Position numbers and translations under genes: made by a program
Virus record (IMG/VR): IMGVR_UViG_3300043436_000110
Span: 1-32,778 of that record
Source: a virus
Direction: 5' to 3' (one strand)
Length of the DNA: 32,778 nucleotides
Shown here: one piece after another, positions 15,605 to 21,047 of the stretch
Layout of the letters: each line of letters starts with the position of its first letter
How positions within the stretch are numbered: position 1 is the first letter of the stretch
Notes under the pieces: model-generated
Told to the model about the DNA's origin: nothing
Database searches by the model: none
The model's input: only the letters and a program-made list of their open reading frames with translations

Positions 15605-15762
15605 TGGATAAACAAAAGGCTATCACCCTTGCTGGCTCACAGAGTGAGCTTGCCCGTATCTTGGGCATCACTAGAGCCGCAGTTCACAATTGGAAGATGA
15701 TTCCTACGGGGCGTTTGTATCAATTGATGATTCTCAAGCCAGAATGGTTTGACAACAAATAA
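15604..15762 (+). CDS. cro: Cro-like HTH repressor
   Basis: A 52-aa protein, typical Cro size. SQSELARILGITRAAVHNWK is a clear helix-turn-helix, and the C-terminal LKPEWFDNK is usual in Cro proteins of this type. It is transcribed away from the leftward operon, in the cro position of a lambdoid switch. No CI gene lies opposite; only about 160 bases separate the two divergent operons. It likely turns down early transcription by binding the control region. Confidence 0.8.
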   Translation: MDKQKAITLAGSQSELARILGITRAAVHNWKMIPTGRLYQLMILKPEWFDNK

Positions 15763-15778
15763 AAAATGTGCTTATAAT
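15749..15778 (+). promoter_or_regulatory. Consensus sigma70 promoter at the end of cro
   Basis: TTGACA at 15749-15754, 18-base spacer, TATAAT at 15773-15778: perfect hexamers. Transcription would start near 15785. The -35 lies inside the last codons of cro. It drives the structured RNA at 15785-15885 and, by read-through, the replication genes. Confidence 0.75.
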
Positions 15779-15784
15779 TAAATC

Positions 15785-15885
15785 GTTGCCGTAGGAAGCA
15801 ATAAATTGAAGCCGTTTACTCATGCTCTCGCCCTTGGTTTTTACTTTAGGGTTCCTACCGAGGGCAGTAGTAAACGGCTTTTTTT
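15785..15885 (+). ncRNA. Putative small RNA ending in a long bulged terminator hairpin
   Basis: About 101 nt from the expected start of the consensus promoter to a run of seven T. AAGCCGTTTACT (15809-15820) pairs perfectly with AGTAAACGGCTT (15869-15880). Inside it GCCCTTGGT (15830-15838) pairs with ACCGAGGGC (15857-15865), with one G-U pair and an 18-nt loop. A competing pairing is GTAGGAA (15791-15797) with TTCCTAC (15852-15858), which would open the inner stem. So it may be a free small RNA, or a switchable attenuator in front of the replication genes. No RNA family is recognised. Confidence 0.6.
15809..15885 (+). terminator. Rho-independent terminator with extended stem
   Basis: A 12-bp outer stem (15809-15820 with 15869-15880), a nested 9-bp stem and a T-tract at 15879-15885. 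It would stop most transcription entering from cro unless antitermination occurs. Confidence 0.7.
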
Positions 15886-16116
15886 ATGTCCTCTTTTCGT
15901 GCAGCCGTACTCCACACGACAGCAGCGCATTTGCATGGATGGCTTGGAAGAAAACACCGACAACAGGACACACCCCCTGACTTGCCGACCAGCGTTGGTT
16001 AAGCGACTGGTAAAGGATTGGGTACAAAGGTGGAACAAGGCCCAATCTATAAGTGAATTGACCCGTCAAGCGCACTTGGTCGCTTTTGTTTTTAGTTAGC
16101 TAAATTAAGATGAATT
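15886..16116 (+). other. Region without a convincing gene; second foldable block
   Basis: Small frames exist (for example 38 aa from ATG 15886 to 16002) but have no Shine-Dalgarno and no recognisable sequence. The DNA can fold: GATTGGG (16016-16022) pairs with CCCAATC (16041-16047), again around an 18-nt loop, and AAGCGAC (16001-16007) can pair with GTCGCTT (16079-16085), followed by TTGTTTTT. The layout echoes the RNA just upstream. It may be leader RNA of the replication genes or a second small RNA. Confidence 0.4.
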
Positions 16117-16167
16117 ATGGAAAACAGATCGATGGAGAAAGGTGGTATATCCACCCTTGGAGAACCT

Positions 16168-16533
16168 ATGCCTGAATTATTTGAATCAGGGTTTGAGAGA
16201 TTCTGGAAAGCATGGCCCGCATCAACAAGAAAGGGTGCGAAGTCCGAATGTAAAAAGAAATGGGAGAAGCATTATTGCGAAACCCAAACCGACCAGATCA
16301 TCAAACACATTGAATGGTTAAAGACCACAGAGCAATGGCTTAAAGGCAATGGTGCTTTTATTCCCGCCCCCTTGGTTTATCTCAACCAACAACGATGGGA
16401 TGGCGCAGAAGTGCCTGAAATGAAGCCCAAACCCACAATAGACCCCGCCTTGGCAAAGATTGAAGCTGACCGCAAAAAGGCTGCACCGATGCCAGATCAC
16501 ATCCGAGCAAAACTAGCAGAATTAAGGAGATAA
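16168..16533 (+). CDS. O-like replication protein, C-terminal domain only
   Basis: A 121-aa product from ATG 16168, which has GGAGA at 16159-16163; in-frame ATGs at 16117 (138 aa) and 16132 lack a good site. FERFWKAWPASTRKGAKSEC with GAFIPAPLVYLNQQRWDGAE is the C-terminal pattern of phage replisome organisers of the lambda O / DnaT-like type, which recruit host helicase machinery. The usual N-terminal DNA-binding winged helix is missing, so origin recognition must come from elsewhere or not be needed. It heads the rightward replication genes. Confidence 0.7.
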   Translation: MPELFESGFERFWKAWPASTRKGAKSECKKKWEKHYCETQTDQIIKHIEWLKTTEQWLKGNGAFIPAPLVYLNQQRWDGAEVPEMKPKPTIDPALAKIEADRKKAAPMPDHIRAKLAELRR

Positions 16534-16535
16534 AA

Positions 16536-16727
16536 ATGCCAATTTATTTACCCGCAGAATATGAAACAACAGTTGCTGGAACAGGCGATGGTTTTGTAAG
16601 TTTCACGCAAAAAAGATTAGATGGTGAAGAAATGGTTATGTTCTTGTCACTCCATCAATTTGAAACAATTTTCAATCATGAAAAAACAATTGTGAGAGAG
16701 GCTGTGACTCGTGATGACACACCATGA
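16536..16727 (+). CDS. Hypothetical small protein
   Basis: A 63-aa protein, beta-rich at the start (EYETTVAGTGDGFVSFTQKR) with SLHQFETIFNHEKTIV later. AAGGAGAT precedes ATG 16536. Its 3' end overlaps the next small gene by 17 bases. Function unknown. Confidence 0.65.
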   Translation: MPIYLPAEYETTVAGTGDGFVSFTQKRLDGEEMVMFLSLHQFETIFNHEKTIVREAVTRDDTP

Positions 16728-16950
16728 AGCAACAGCCATCCTTAACAGGGTCAGAGAAGGCCAACAATTTAGCGAATTTGTCATCACAAGAGCGCTTGAA
16801 CTTACAGGAGACTATGAGGAACACAGAAGCCCAAGAATGGATCAGGCGTTACCGCAAGAAAGTAATGGAGGAGGGCAGGGGAGAAGCCCAATACTGGTGG
16901 CAGCAGACCCTGTTGGACATTGCCAAGAGGCGAGGCCAAGCGGCTGCTGA
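16711..16950 (+). CDS. Hypothetical protein, start GTG, long overlap with the next gene
   Basis: A 79-aa frame. The first 35 residues (THHEATAILNRVREGQQFSE, then FVITRALELTGDY) form two regular helices and look like a real small phage protein. After residue 35 the frame lies over the next gene and looks like its shadow. GAGAGAGG at 16694-16701 suits GTG 16711. The 137-base overlap is unusual; a lost stop codon may have extended the protein. Confidence 0.5.
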   Translation: MMTHHEATAILNRVREGQQFSEFVITRALELTGDYEEHRSPRMDQALPQESNGGGQGRSPILVAADPVGHCQEARPSGC

Positions 16951-16993
16951 CGATCTAAAAAAACGCATGAATGAACAGAAAGACAAAAAATGA
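16814..16993 (+). CDS. Conserved small phage protein of the replication region
   Basis: A 59-aa, charged, helical protein (RNTEAQEWIRRYRKKVMEEG; YWWQQTLLDIAKRRGQAA). ATG 16814 has AGGAGA just before it and matches the usual start of related phage proteins. An upstream in-frame ATG at 16724 (89 aa) has no ribosome site, though it forms an ATGA overlap with the gene before. Its end overlaps the RusA start by ATGA. Function unknown. Confidence 0.7.
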   Translation: MRNTEAQEWIRRYRKKVMEEGRGEAQYWWQQTLLDIAKRRGQAAADDLKKRMNEQKDKK

Positions 16994-17409
16994 TGCAGAT
17001 CATGTTCACGATTTATGGCGAGCCTGTACCAAAGGGCAGACCAAGGTTTTCTACACGAGGCAAATTCCCTGTTGCCTACACACCTGAAAAGACCAAAAAC
17101 TATGAATCCGATGTCAAGATGATGGCAAAGGCGGCTATGGGTGCATCAGAACCGCTTGAAGGGGCATTGGAGGCGTTTATTTATGTCACCTTTCCTGTTC
17201 CTGCCTCTTACTCAAAAAAACGCACTGAGGCTTGTTTAAGCGATTCTGAAAAACACACCAAAAAGCCTGATTTGGACAACGTGATCAAGAGCGTGATCGA
17301 TGGCATGGACAAAATCGTGTTTGAGAACGACTCCCAAATCACATCAATCCACAGCACCAAGGTCTATGGCGAAGTGGCAAAGGTTGAAGTTGTAGTGAGG
17401 CAAGCATGA
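16990..17409 (+). CDS. rusA: RusA-like Holliday junction resolvase
   Basis: A 139-aa protein. FTIYGEPVPKGRPRFSTRG at the start and KKPDLDNVIKSVIDGMDKIV with FENDSQI are RusA motifs; D94, D96 and D114 (with K100) correspond to the catalytic acidic cluster. RusA cuts four-way junctions as a dimer and helps resolve phage DNA before packaging. It is tied by ATGA overlaps to the genes before and after (NinB), a common pairing in lambdoid nin regions. Confidence 0.92.
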   Translation: MMQIMFTIYGEPVPKGRPRFSTRGKFPVAYTPEKTKNYESDVKMMAKAAMGASEPLEGALEAFIYVTFPVPASYSKKRTEACLSDSEKHTKKPDLDNVIKSVIDGMDKIVFENDSQITSIHSTKVYGEVAKVEVVVRQA

Positions 17410-17807
17410 TTGTTAATTTGCACAACCCACAACAAGGATATGCAGTCCTGAAAGACCTATGGCCCAAGATTAAAGAAACCTTACAGGCGGGGAAACAGTT
17501 GCGCTTAGAGGTCAAGAAAGCCACCCGAAGCACAGATCAGAACGATATGTTCCATGCCCTGATTGACATGGTTGCCAAACAAATGAAGAACGCTGGCAGT
17601 GCTTGGTCATCAGATGATTGGAAAAGGCTCTTAATCGACCAATGGGCGCATGAAACAGGGCGCAAGGTTGGCAAGGTTGCCCCTAGCCTAGACGGGGAAC
17701 GAGTTGTTCAATTAGGGCTACAAAGCCACAAATTCACAAAAGAAGAAGGCTCAGAGTTCATTGAATGGCTCTTGGCATGGATGGCAGACAAGGGGATTGA
17801 GACATGA
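17406..17807 (+). CDS. ninB: NinB-like recombination protein
   Basis: A 133-aa protein. LRLEVKKATRSTDQNDMFHA, SSDDWKRLLIDQWAHETGRK and FTKEEGSEFIEWLLAWMADK follow the NinB/Orf family. In lambda, NinB (Orf) is an ssDNA-binding mediator that helps RecFOR-like loading in phage recombination. It overlaps RusA (ATGA) and the following gene, forming one operon. Confidence 0.88.
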   Translation: MIVNLHNPQQGYAVLKDLWPKIKETLQAGKQLRLEVKKATRSTDQNDMFHALIDMVAKQMKNAGSAWSSDDWKRLLIDQWAHETGRKVGKVAPSLDGERVVQLGLQSHKFTKEEGSEFIEWLLAWMADKGIET

Positions 17808-18436
17808 GTTACATAATTGCATCATTGCCACCCATGAAATGTTTTATAAAACGTGAGTTTTTATACAACGATCAAAAAGGTCATGGCGAATTAGAGCCAG
17901 CGATTTGGGTCAGCTTGAAAGCCTTGCGTGGTCAAGTTTTCCGCATTGAATCATTGTTACCCGCTTATGGCGCTTTGTATGACAAACTGCCAATCCATGC
18001 TTATGTGTGGCACACAGAGGCGGGTAACTTGCCAATTGACACTCTCCAATTGTGGGATTGCATGGGTTATAGATTCACAATTGTAGAAAAAATTGGCTTG
18101 CGTAACTTAGGCGTTAAATTTTTGGGAAAAGACAAAGAATGGCATTTTGGTCGCTATTTGTTCACAGTTGACTTTTGCGCTGACGGGATGGATGTTGATA
18201 CAGGCTTTACAGAACAAGCTGAAGAACACAAGAGTTTTAACTTTATTGCGTTAGACAACGGGCAATTTGCTTGTCAACCGAACAATCGATGCCTTTGGTA
18301 CGACCAGAGCCTTATTCCCACCGAAACAAAATTTCCAGACTTTCAAGCTGCAAAAAGACTTTGGACAGTGGATGGCACTCGCAAATGGTCAGCGGGTGAC
18401 GATTGGTTTTATGACATAAAGGAAAAAAACTCATGA
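17804..18436 (+). CDS. Conserved phage protein of unknown function
   Basis: A 210-aa protein with mixed alpha/beta composition and many aromatic residues (HAYVWHTEAGNLPIDTLQLW; KEWHFGRYLFTVDFCADG; LWYDQSLIPTE). No catalytic motif, signal or TM segment is seen. It is coupled by overlaps to NinB and to the zinc-ribbon gene, so it belongs to the nin-like operon. Confidence 0.65.
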   Translation: MSYIIASLPPMKCFIKREFLYNDQKGHGELEPAIWVSLKALRGQVFRIESLLPAYGALYDKLPIHAYVWHTEAGNLPIDTLQLWDCMGYRFTIVEKIGLRNLGVKFLGKDKEWHFGRYLFTVDFCADGMDVDTGFTEQAEEHKSFNFIALDNGQFACQPNNRCLWYDQSLIPTETKFPDFQAAKRLWTVDGTRKWSAGDDWFYDIKEKNS

Positions 18437-18663
18437 TGTGTCCCCGCTGTGGCTCTGAAACCCTCAAAGTTTTAGACACCCGATCAAACCCCGAATTCGT
18501 CAGCCGAAAGCGCCAATGCGAAAACAATCACAAGTTTTACACCAAAGAATATGCAATATCCGAAACACCAATATGTGAGAAGCCAGAAACTCCTAAAGCT
18601 AGTGGCGGGTCTCTCTTGTCAAAGTTGTGGCATGGACAATGGCGTTCAGGCGGCTCACAGTAA
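18433..18663 (+). CDS. NrdR-like zinc-ribbon protein
   Basis: A 76-aa protein. CPRCGSETLKVLDTRSNPEF, then RKRQCENNHKFYTKE, matches the zinc ribbon of NrdR-type regulators, with Cys3, Cys6, Cys29 and His33 as likely ligands. The ATP-cone of true NrdR is absent, so it is only the DNA-binding part. Its last 113 bases overlap the nuclease gene in another frame, so its own C-terminus (residues 40-76) is low-complexity and Ser/Gly-rich. Confidence 0.72.
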   Translation: MMCPRCGSETLKVLDTRSNPEFVSRKRQCENNHKFYTKEYAISETPICEKPETPKASGGSLLSKLWHGQWRSGGSQ

Positions 18664-18883
18664 TTGGGGCGGTGGTAAGGGGCGGGGTATCAAGGCCGAT
18701 GACAACTTGGTTGCTGCTTTATGCCAAACTTGCCATTACGAAATTGACCAAGGCAAAAATCTTACCAAGGAAGAACGCCAAAGAAAGTGGGCAGAGGCTC
18801 ACATTGGCACAGTTTTGTTGCTTTGCAAACAAGGGAGATGGCCTGTAGAAGTTCCACTGCCTTTTGTGGCAGAATTTGAATAG
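18551..18883 (+). CDS. YbcO-like HNH nuclease (DUF1364)
   Basis: A 110-aa protein. CQSC at 23-26, AAHSNWGGGKGRGIKADDN from residue 34 and LCQTCHYEID at 57-66 give the metal-binding Cys pairs and the His/Asn of an HNH-type nuclease of the YbcO (DUF1364) family, often found in lambdoid nin regions near RusA. It is the last gene before the tandem terminator. Confidence 0.8.
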   Translation: MQYPKHQYVRSQKLLKLVAGLSCQSCGMDNGVQAAHSNWGGGKGRGIKADDNLVAALCQTCHYEIDQGKNLTKEERQRKWAEAHIGTVLLLCKQGRWPVEVPLPFVAEFE

Positions 18884-18927
18884 GCATTGCAGTTGCCTTT
18901 TTGGGGGTTGATTCCCCCGCTTTTTTT
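18882..18927 (+). terminator. Tandem rho-independent terminators
   Basis: First hairpin AGGCA-ttgcagt-TGCCT (18882-18898) followed by T5; second hairpin GGGGG-ttgatt-CCCCC (18903-18918), then GC and T7 (18921-18927). It closes the replication/nin-like operon. The loop of the second hairpin carries the -35 of the next promoter. Confidence 0.8.
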
Positions 18928-18942
18928 GGTATAGTGCAAATA
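18908..18942 (+). promoter_or_regulatory. Promoter of the second rightward operon (leaderless)
   Basis: TTGATT at 18908-18913, 16-base spacer, TATAGT at 18930-18935. Six bases later comes ATG 18942 without any Shine-Dalgarno, so the mRNA should begin at or next to the start codon. Confidence 0.6.
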
Positions 18943-19310
18943 TGGAAAAAAATGCCGAAGTTGCTGAGTTCGTGGCTACTCTGTTTCACAGTGGCACGAT
19001 TACCCATTTTCAGCATTTGCAGACACGGGAATATGCTATTCACAAGGCTTTGGGCAAGTTCTACCCCAAGATTGTTGACTTGGCAGACCAGTTAGCTGAG
19101 AGTTATCAAGGTCGCTACAACACCCGAATGACAAAGTTCCCTGATGAGTTGCATCAGCCACAGGAAACCCCAATTGAGTACTTGACACAACTGAAAAAGT
19201 TTGTCGAGGAAGCCCGTGAAGAAATCCCGCAAGATTCAGAACTGCAAAACATCGTTGATGAAATTGCCGATCTGATCAATTCCACCCTGTACTTACTAAC
19301 CCTTAAATAA
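18942..19310 (+). CDS. DUF5856-like protein, Dps/ferritin-like helices
   Basis: A 122-aa all-helical protein. ATLFHSGTITHFQHLQTREY, then AIHKALGKFYPKIVDLADQL and AESYQGRYNT, are typical of the DUF5856 family in phages, which recalls the helix layout of Dps-like proteins (His and Glu/Asp spread along helices). Metal or DNA binding is possible but unproven. It is the first gene after a terminator and has a leaderless start. Confidence 0.75.
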   Translation: MEKNAEVAEFVATLFHSGTITHFQHLQTREYAIHKALGKFYPKIVDLADQLAESYQGRYNTRMTKFPDELHQPQETPIEYLTQLKKFVEEAREEIPQDSELQNIVDEIADLINSTLYLLTLK

Positions 19311-19319
19311 GGAATCATC

Positions 19320-19526
19320 ATGATGAACAAGAACGAACCCAAAGGCTACGGCTACGGCAACAGCGCAAAGATGGCTGGCAACCCTGCCCCCGAAATGAAG
19401 CCTAATGGCAGCGTAAAAAACCGCATCCCCGATGCCATGACCAACAAGGTCGGCAAAGATTCTAAGTTTGAAGGTGGCAAGTCCTCTGGCGTTTGCTACA
19501 CTCACGACCGCAAGTCTTATCAGTAA
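19320..19526 (+). CDS. Small basic Gly/Asn/Lys-rich protein
   Basis: A 68-aa disordered-looking protein (KNEPKGYGYGNSAKMAGNPA; GKDSKFEGGKSSGVCYTHD). AAGGAA precedes the ATG. It belongs to a run of small basic proteins between here and the terminase genes. Function unknown. Confidence 0.65.
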   Translation: MMNKNEPKGYGYGNSAKMAGNPAPEMKPNGSVKNRIPDAMTNKVGKDSKFEGGKSSGVCYTHDRKSYQ

Positions 19527-19533
19527 AGCGAAA

Positions 19534-19561
19534 CGCCCCGCAGACGGAGAATCTGGGGGCG
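19534..19561 (+). other. Stable intergenic hairpin
   Basis: CGCCCC-G-CAGA pairs with TCTG-GGGGCG around a 7-base loop, with one bulged G. No T-run follows, so it is not a typical terminator; it may be an mRNA processing or stability element between two genes. Confidence 0.6.
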
Positions 19562-19591
19562 CTTCTAACCAAGCAATAAAAGAGGTATTGA

Positions 19592-19828
19592 ATGGCTGAA
19601 TCAGATTCTAATTGTGGAAACTGCCGATTCTTCAGGAATCAGCAAATCATGGGCATCTGTCGCCAAAGCCCGCAACAGCAGAACAAGCACCAGAACGATT
19701 GGTGCGGTCAACACGAACCCATGCAAGTTGAGGTCGTGAAACTTCCCGTGTACGACATCATGACTGACGAGACCAAAGAGGTCTCTGTTCCTGTCAAGAA
19801 AAAGCCTGGGAGACCTAAGAAATGCTGA
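19592..19828 (+). CDS. Four-Cys metal-binding protein with C-terminal AT-hook
   Basis: A 78-aa protein. CGNCRFF (residues 8-14), ICRQSP and DWCGQH give four Cys and nearby His in a small metal-binding knuckle common in phage proteins. The end KKKPGRPKK contains the GRP core of an AT-hook, which binds the minor groove of AT-rich DNA. So it is probably a DNA-associated protein. Its stop overlaps the GroES-like start. Confidence 0.72.
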   Translation: MAESDSNCGNCRFFRNQQIMGICRQSPQQQNKHQNDWCGQHEPMQVEVVKLPVYDIMTDETKEVSVPVKKKPGRPKKC

Positions 19829-20079
19829 CACCATTGCGTGATCGTGTTGTGGTAAAACCACAAGTGCGAAATTTATCCGACATCATTTATGTGAACAATA
19901 AGGAAGCCTTTAACGAGGGGACTATTGTCGCCATTGGCCCAAAGGTTTACGATGTTAAGGTGGGTGACTTCATCAAGTATGGGAACGGGGATTATCTTAA
20001 TTGGCCCACCCAAAAGATTGATGGTCAAGATTACCAAATCATTCAAGAAGCCGACATTTGTGCGGTTGTGGAGGAATAA
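19822..20079 (+). CDS. GroES-like co-chaperonin (Cpn10)
   Basis: An 85-aa protein. It starts with TPLRDRVVVKP (like the RPL-DRV of GroES), has GTIVAIGP and VKVGDFIKYGNGDY, and ends EADICAVVEE, like the GroES C-terminus. Residues 16-30 take the place of the mobile loop (IIYV for the IVL contact). The roof hairpin of E. coli GroES (97 aa) is nearly absent. It probably caps host GroEL to fold a phage protein, as gp31 does in T4. Confidence 0.85.
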   Translation: MLTPLRDRVVVKPQVRNLSDIIYVNNKEAFNEGTIVAIGPKVYDVKVGDFIKYGNGDYLNWPTQKIDGQDYQIIQEADICAVVEE

Positions 20080-20081
20080 TC

Positions 20082-20249
20082 ATGGCAACTAAACCTGGGC
20101 TTTATGCCAATATCGCAGCAAAGAGAGAGCGCATAGAGCGTCAAAAAGATGCGGGTAAGACTCCCGAGCGCATGAGATCGCCAGGCGCAAAGGGCGCACC
20201 CACTGCCGAGGCTTTCAAACAATCTGCAAAGACTGCAAAAAAGAAATAA
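20082..20249 (+). CDS. Small Lys/Arg-rich protein
   Basis: A 55-aa protein: KPGLYANIAAKRERIERQKD, then a basic, Ala-rich tail. GAGGAAT precedes ATG 20082. This short basic type is frequent in phage genomes near packaging genes. It could bind DNA or RNA; no function is known. Confidence 0.65.
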   Translation: MATKPGLYANIAAKRERIERQKDAGKTPERMRSPGAKGAPTAEAFKQSAKTAKKK

Positions 20250-20251
20250 TC

Positions 20252-20524
20252 ATGGCAAAGCACGACAAGCCGATTCCCCACAAGACCACAGGCAAGGGGA
20301 AAACCTACAACCCGACTGAAAAAGGTGCGGGAATGACCGCTAAAGGTCGTGCTGAATACAATGCCAAGAACAACGCAAATTTGAAACCACCCGCCCCAAA
20401 TCCAAAGACAAAAGCCGATGCTGGTCGCAAAGCATCATTTTGCGCTAGGATGGAGGGGGTAGTTAAAAACGCCAAAGGCCCAGCGGAACGGGCCAAGGCA
20501 TCCCTCAAAAACTGGAACTGTTAA
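20252..20524 (+). CDS. DUF6321-like basic protein
   Basis: A 90-aa protein: NPTEKGAGMTAKGRAEYNAK, NLKPPAPNPKTKADAGRKAS and FCARMEGVV, a pattern known from phage proteins of the DUF6321 kind. It is strongly basic. It is separated by two bases from the previous gene. Function unknown; nucleic-acid binding is likely by charge. Confidence 0.72.
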   Translation: MAKHDKPIPHKTTGKGKTYNPTEKGAGMTAKGRAEYNAKNNANLKPPAPNPKTKADAGRKASFCARMEGVVKNAKGPAERAKASLKNWNC

Positions 20525-20534
20525 AGGAAACATC

Positions 20535-20750
20535 ATGACAAACTCAATTGCAACTGGCGTGGCATACGCTGACCCATTGGTTACTTTGGTTGAATTTCAA
20601 GCCTACACTGTGGCTACTGTCCCAACAGCCTCACCCGCTGGTCAAATGATTTATGTGTCTAATGGCGCTGCTGGTCAGCCCATCATGGCCTTTTCAAATG
20701 GCTCAAGCTGGTTGCGTGTTGACACCCGTGGTGCAATTGCCGCTTCCTGA
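20535..20750 (+). CDS. Small beta-rich protein, possibly virion-associated
   Basis: A 71-aa protein: TVATVPTASPAGQMIYVSNG, then GQPIMAFSNGSSWLRVDT. The pattern resembles a short beta-hairpin domain seen at the ends of phage fibre and structural proteins. It lies among basic proteins well before the head genes. Its role is unknown. TGATG joins it to the next gene. Confidence 0.62.
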   Translation: MTNSIATGVAYADPLVTLVEFQAYTVATVPTASPAGQMIYVSNGAAGQPIMAFSNGSSWLRVDTRGAIAAS

Positions 20751-20923
20751 TGAACGCTGAGAAAATAGCCAACCGCATCGAGGAACTCAGAAGCACTGCC
20801 AAACAACATGAAGCGGTGTTAATGCAGATCAGCGGTGCGGTGCAAGAACTCACCAACTTATTGGCTGAACTGTCAAAGGAACAAAATGCCTCTAATAGCA
20901 TCGATGACCCCCAAGGCACTTAG
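20750..20923 (+). CDS. Small coiled-coil protein (57 aa)
   Basis: The product has heptad-like helices (KIANRIEELRSTAKQHEAVL; AVQELTNLLAELSKEQ). The start overlaps the previous stop (TGATG) and its end overlaps the next gene by 38 bases. The coupling and the regular heptads support it. Function unknown. Confidence 0.6.
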   Translation: MNAEKIANRIEELRSTAKQHEAVLMQISGAVQELTNLLAELSKEQNASNSIDDPQGT

Positions 20924-21047
20924 AGCCAATATCAAGGAAGAAATAGAAGCTGGCAAGCCACCCAAGCAAGCGGTGGCAATTGCCTATTCGGTTCAGCGTG
21001 AAGCGCAAAAAGATGCGGGTAAAAAGCCCAAGAAGCCTAAAAAGTAA
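20886..21047 (+). CDS. Small basic protein of a widespread phage type
   Basis: A 53-aa protein: TPKALRANIKEEIEAGKPPK, then QAVAIAYSVQREAQKDA and a Lys/Pro tail. The AGKP-QAVAIAYS core is common in small phage proteins near terminase genes. AAAGGA precedes ATG 20886. Function unknown. Confidence 0.68.
   Translation: MPLIASMTPKALRANIKEEIEAGKPPKQAVAIAYSVQREAQKDAGKKPKKPKK

Noticed and set aside
15886-16002. 38-aa frame starting at the ATG after the T-run
   Set aside because: No Shine-Dalgarno and no recognisable pattern; it could only be kept if conserved in relatives.
15806-16099. 97-aa frame starting with TTG over the structured RNA
   Set aside because: It runs through a clear terminator, has no ribosome site, and the sequence looks like no known protein.
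15763-16116. tRNA gene in the non-coding stretch
   Set aside because: No cloverleaf arms, no GTTCGA-type T loop and no acceptor stem can be formed.
16724-16813. N-terminal extension (30 aa) of the 59-aa protein
   Set aside because: The stretch is the shadow of the overlapping 79-aa frame, while ATG 16814 has a strong ribosome site.
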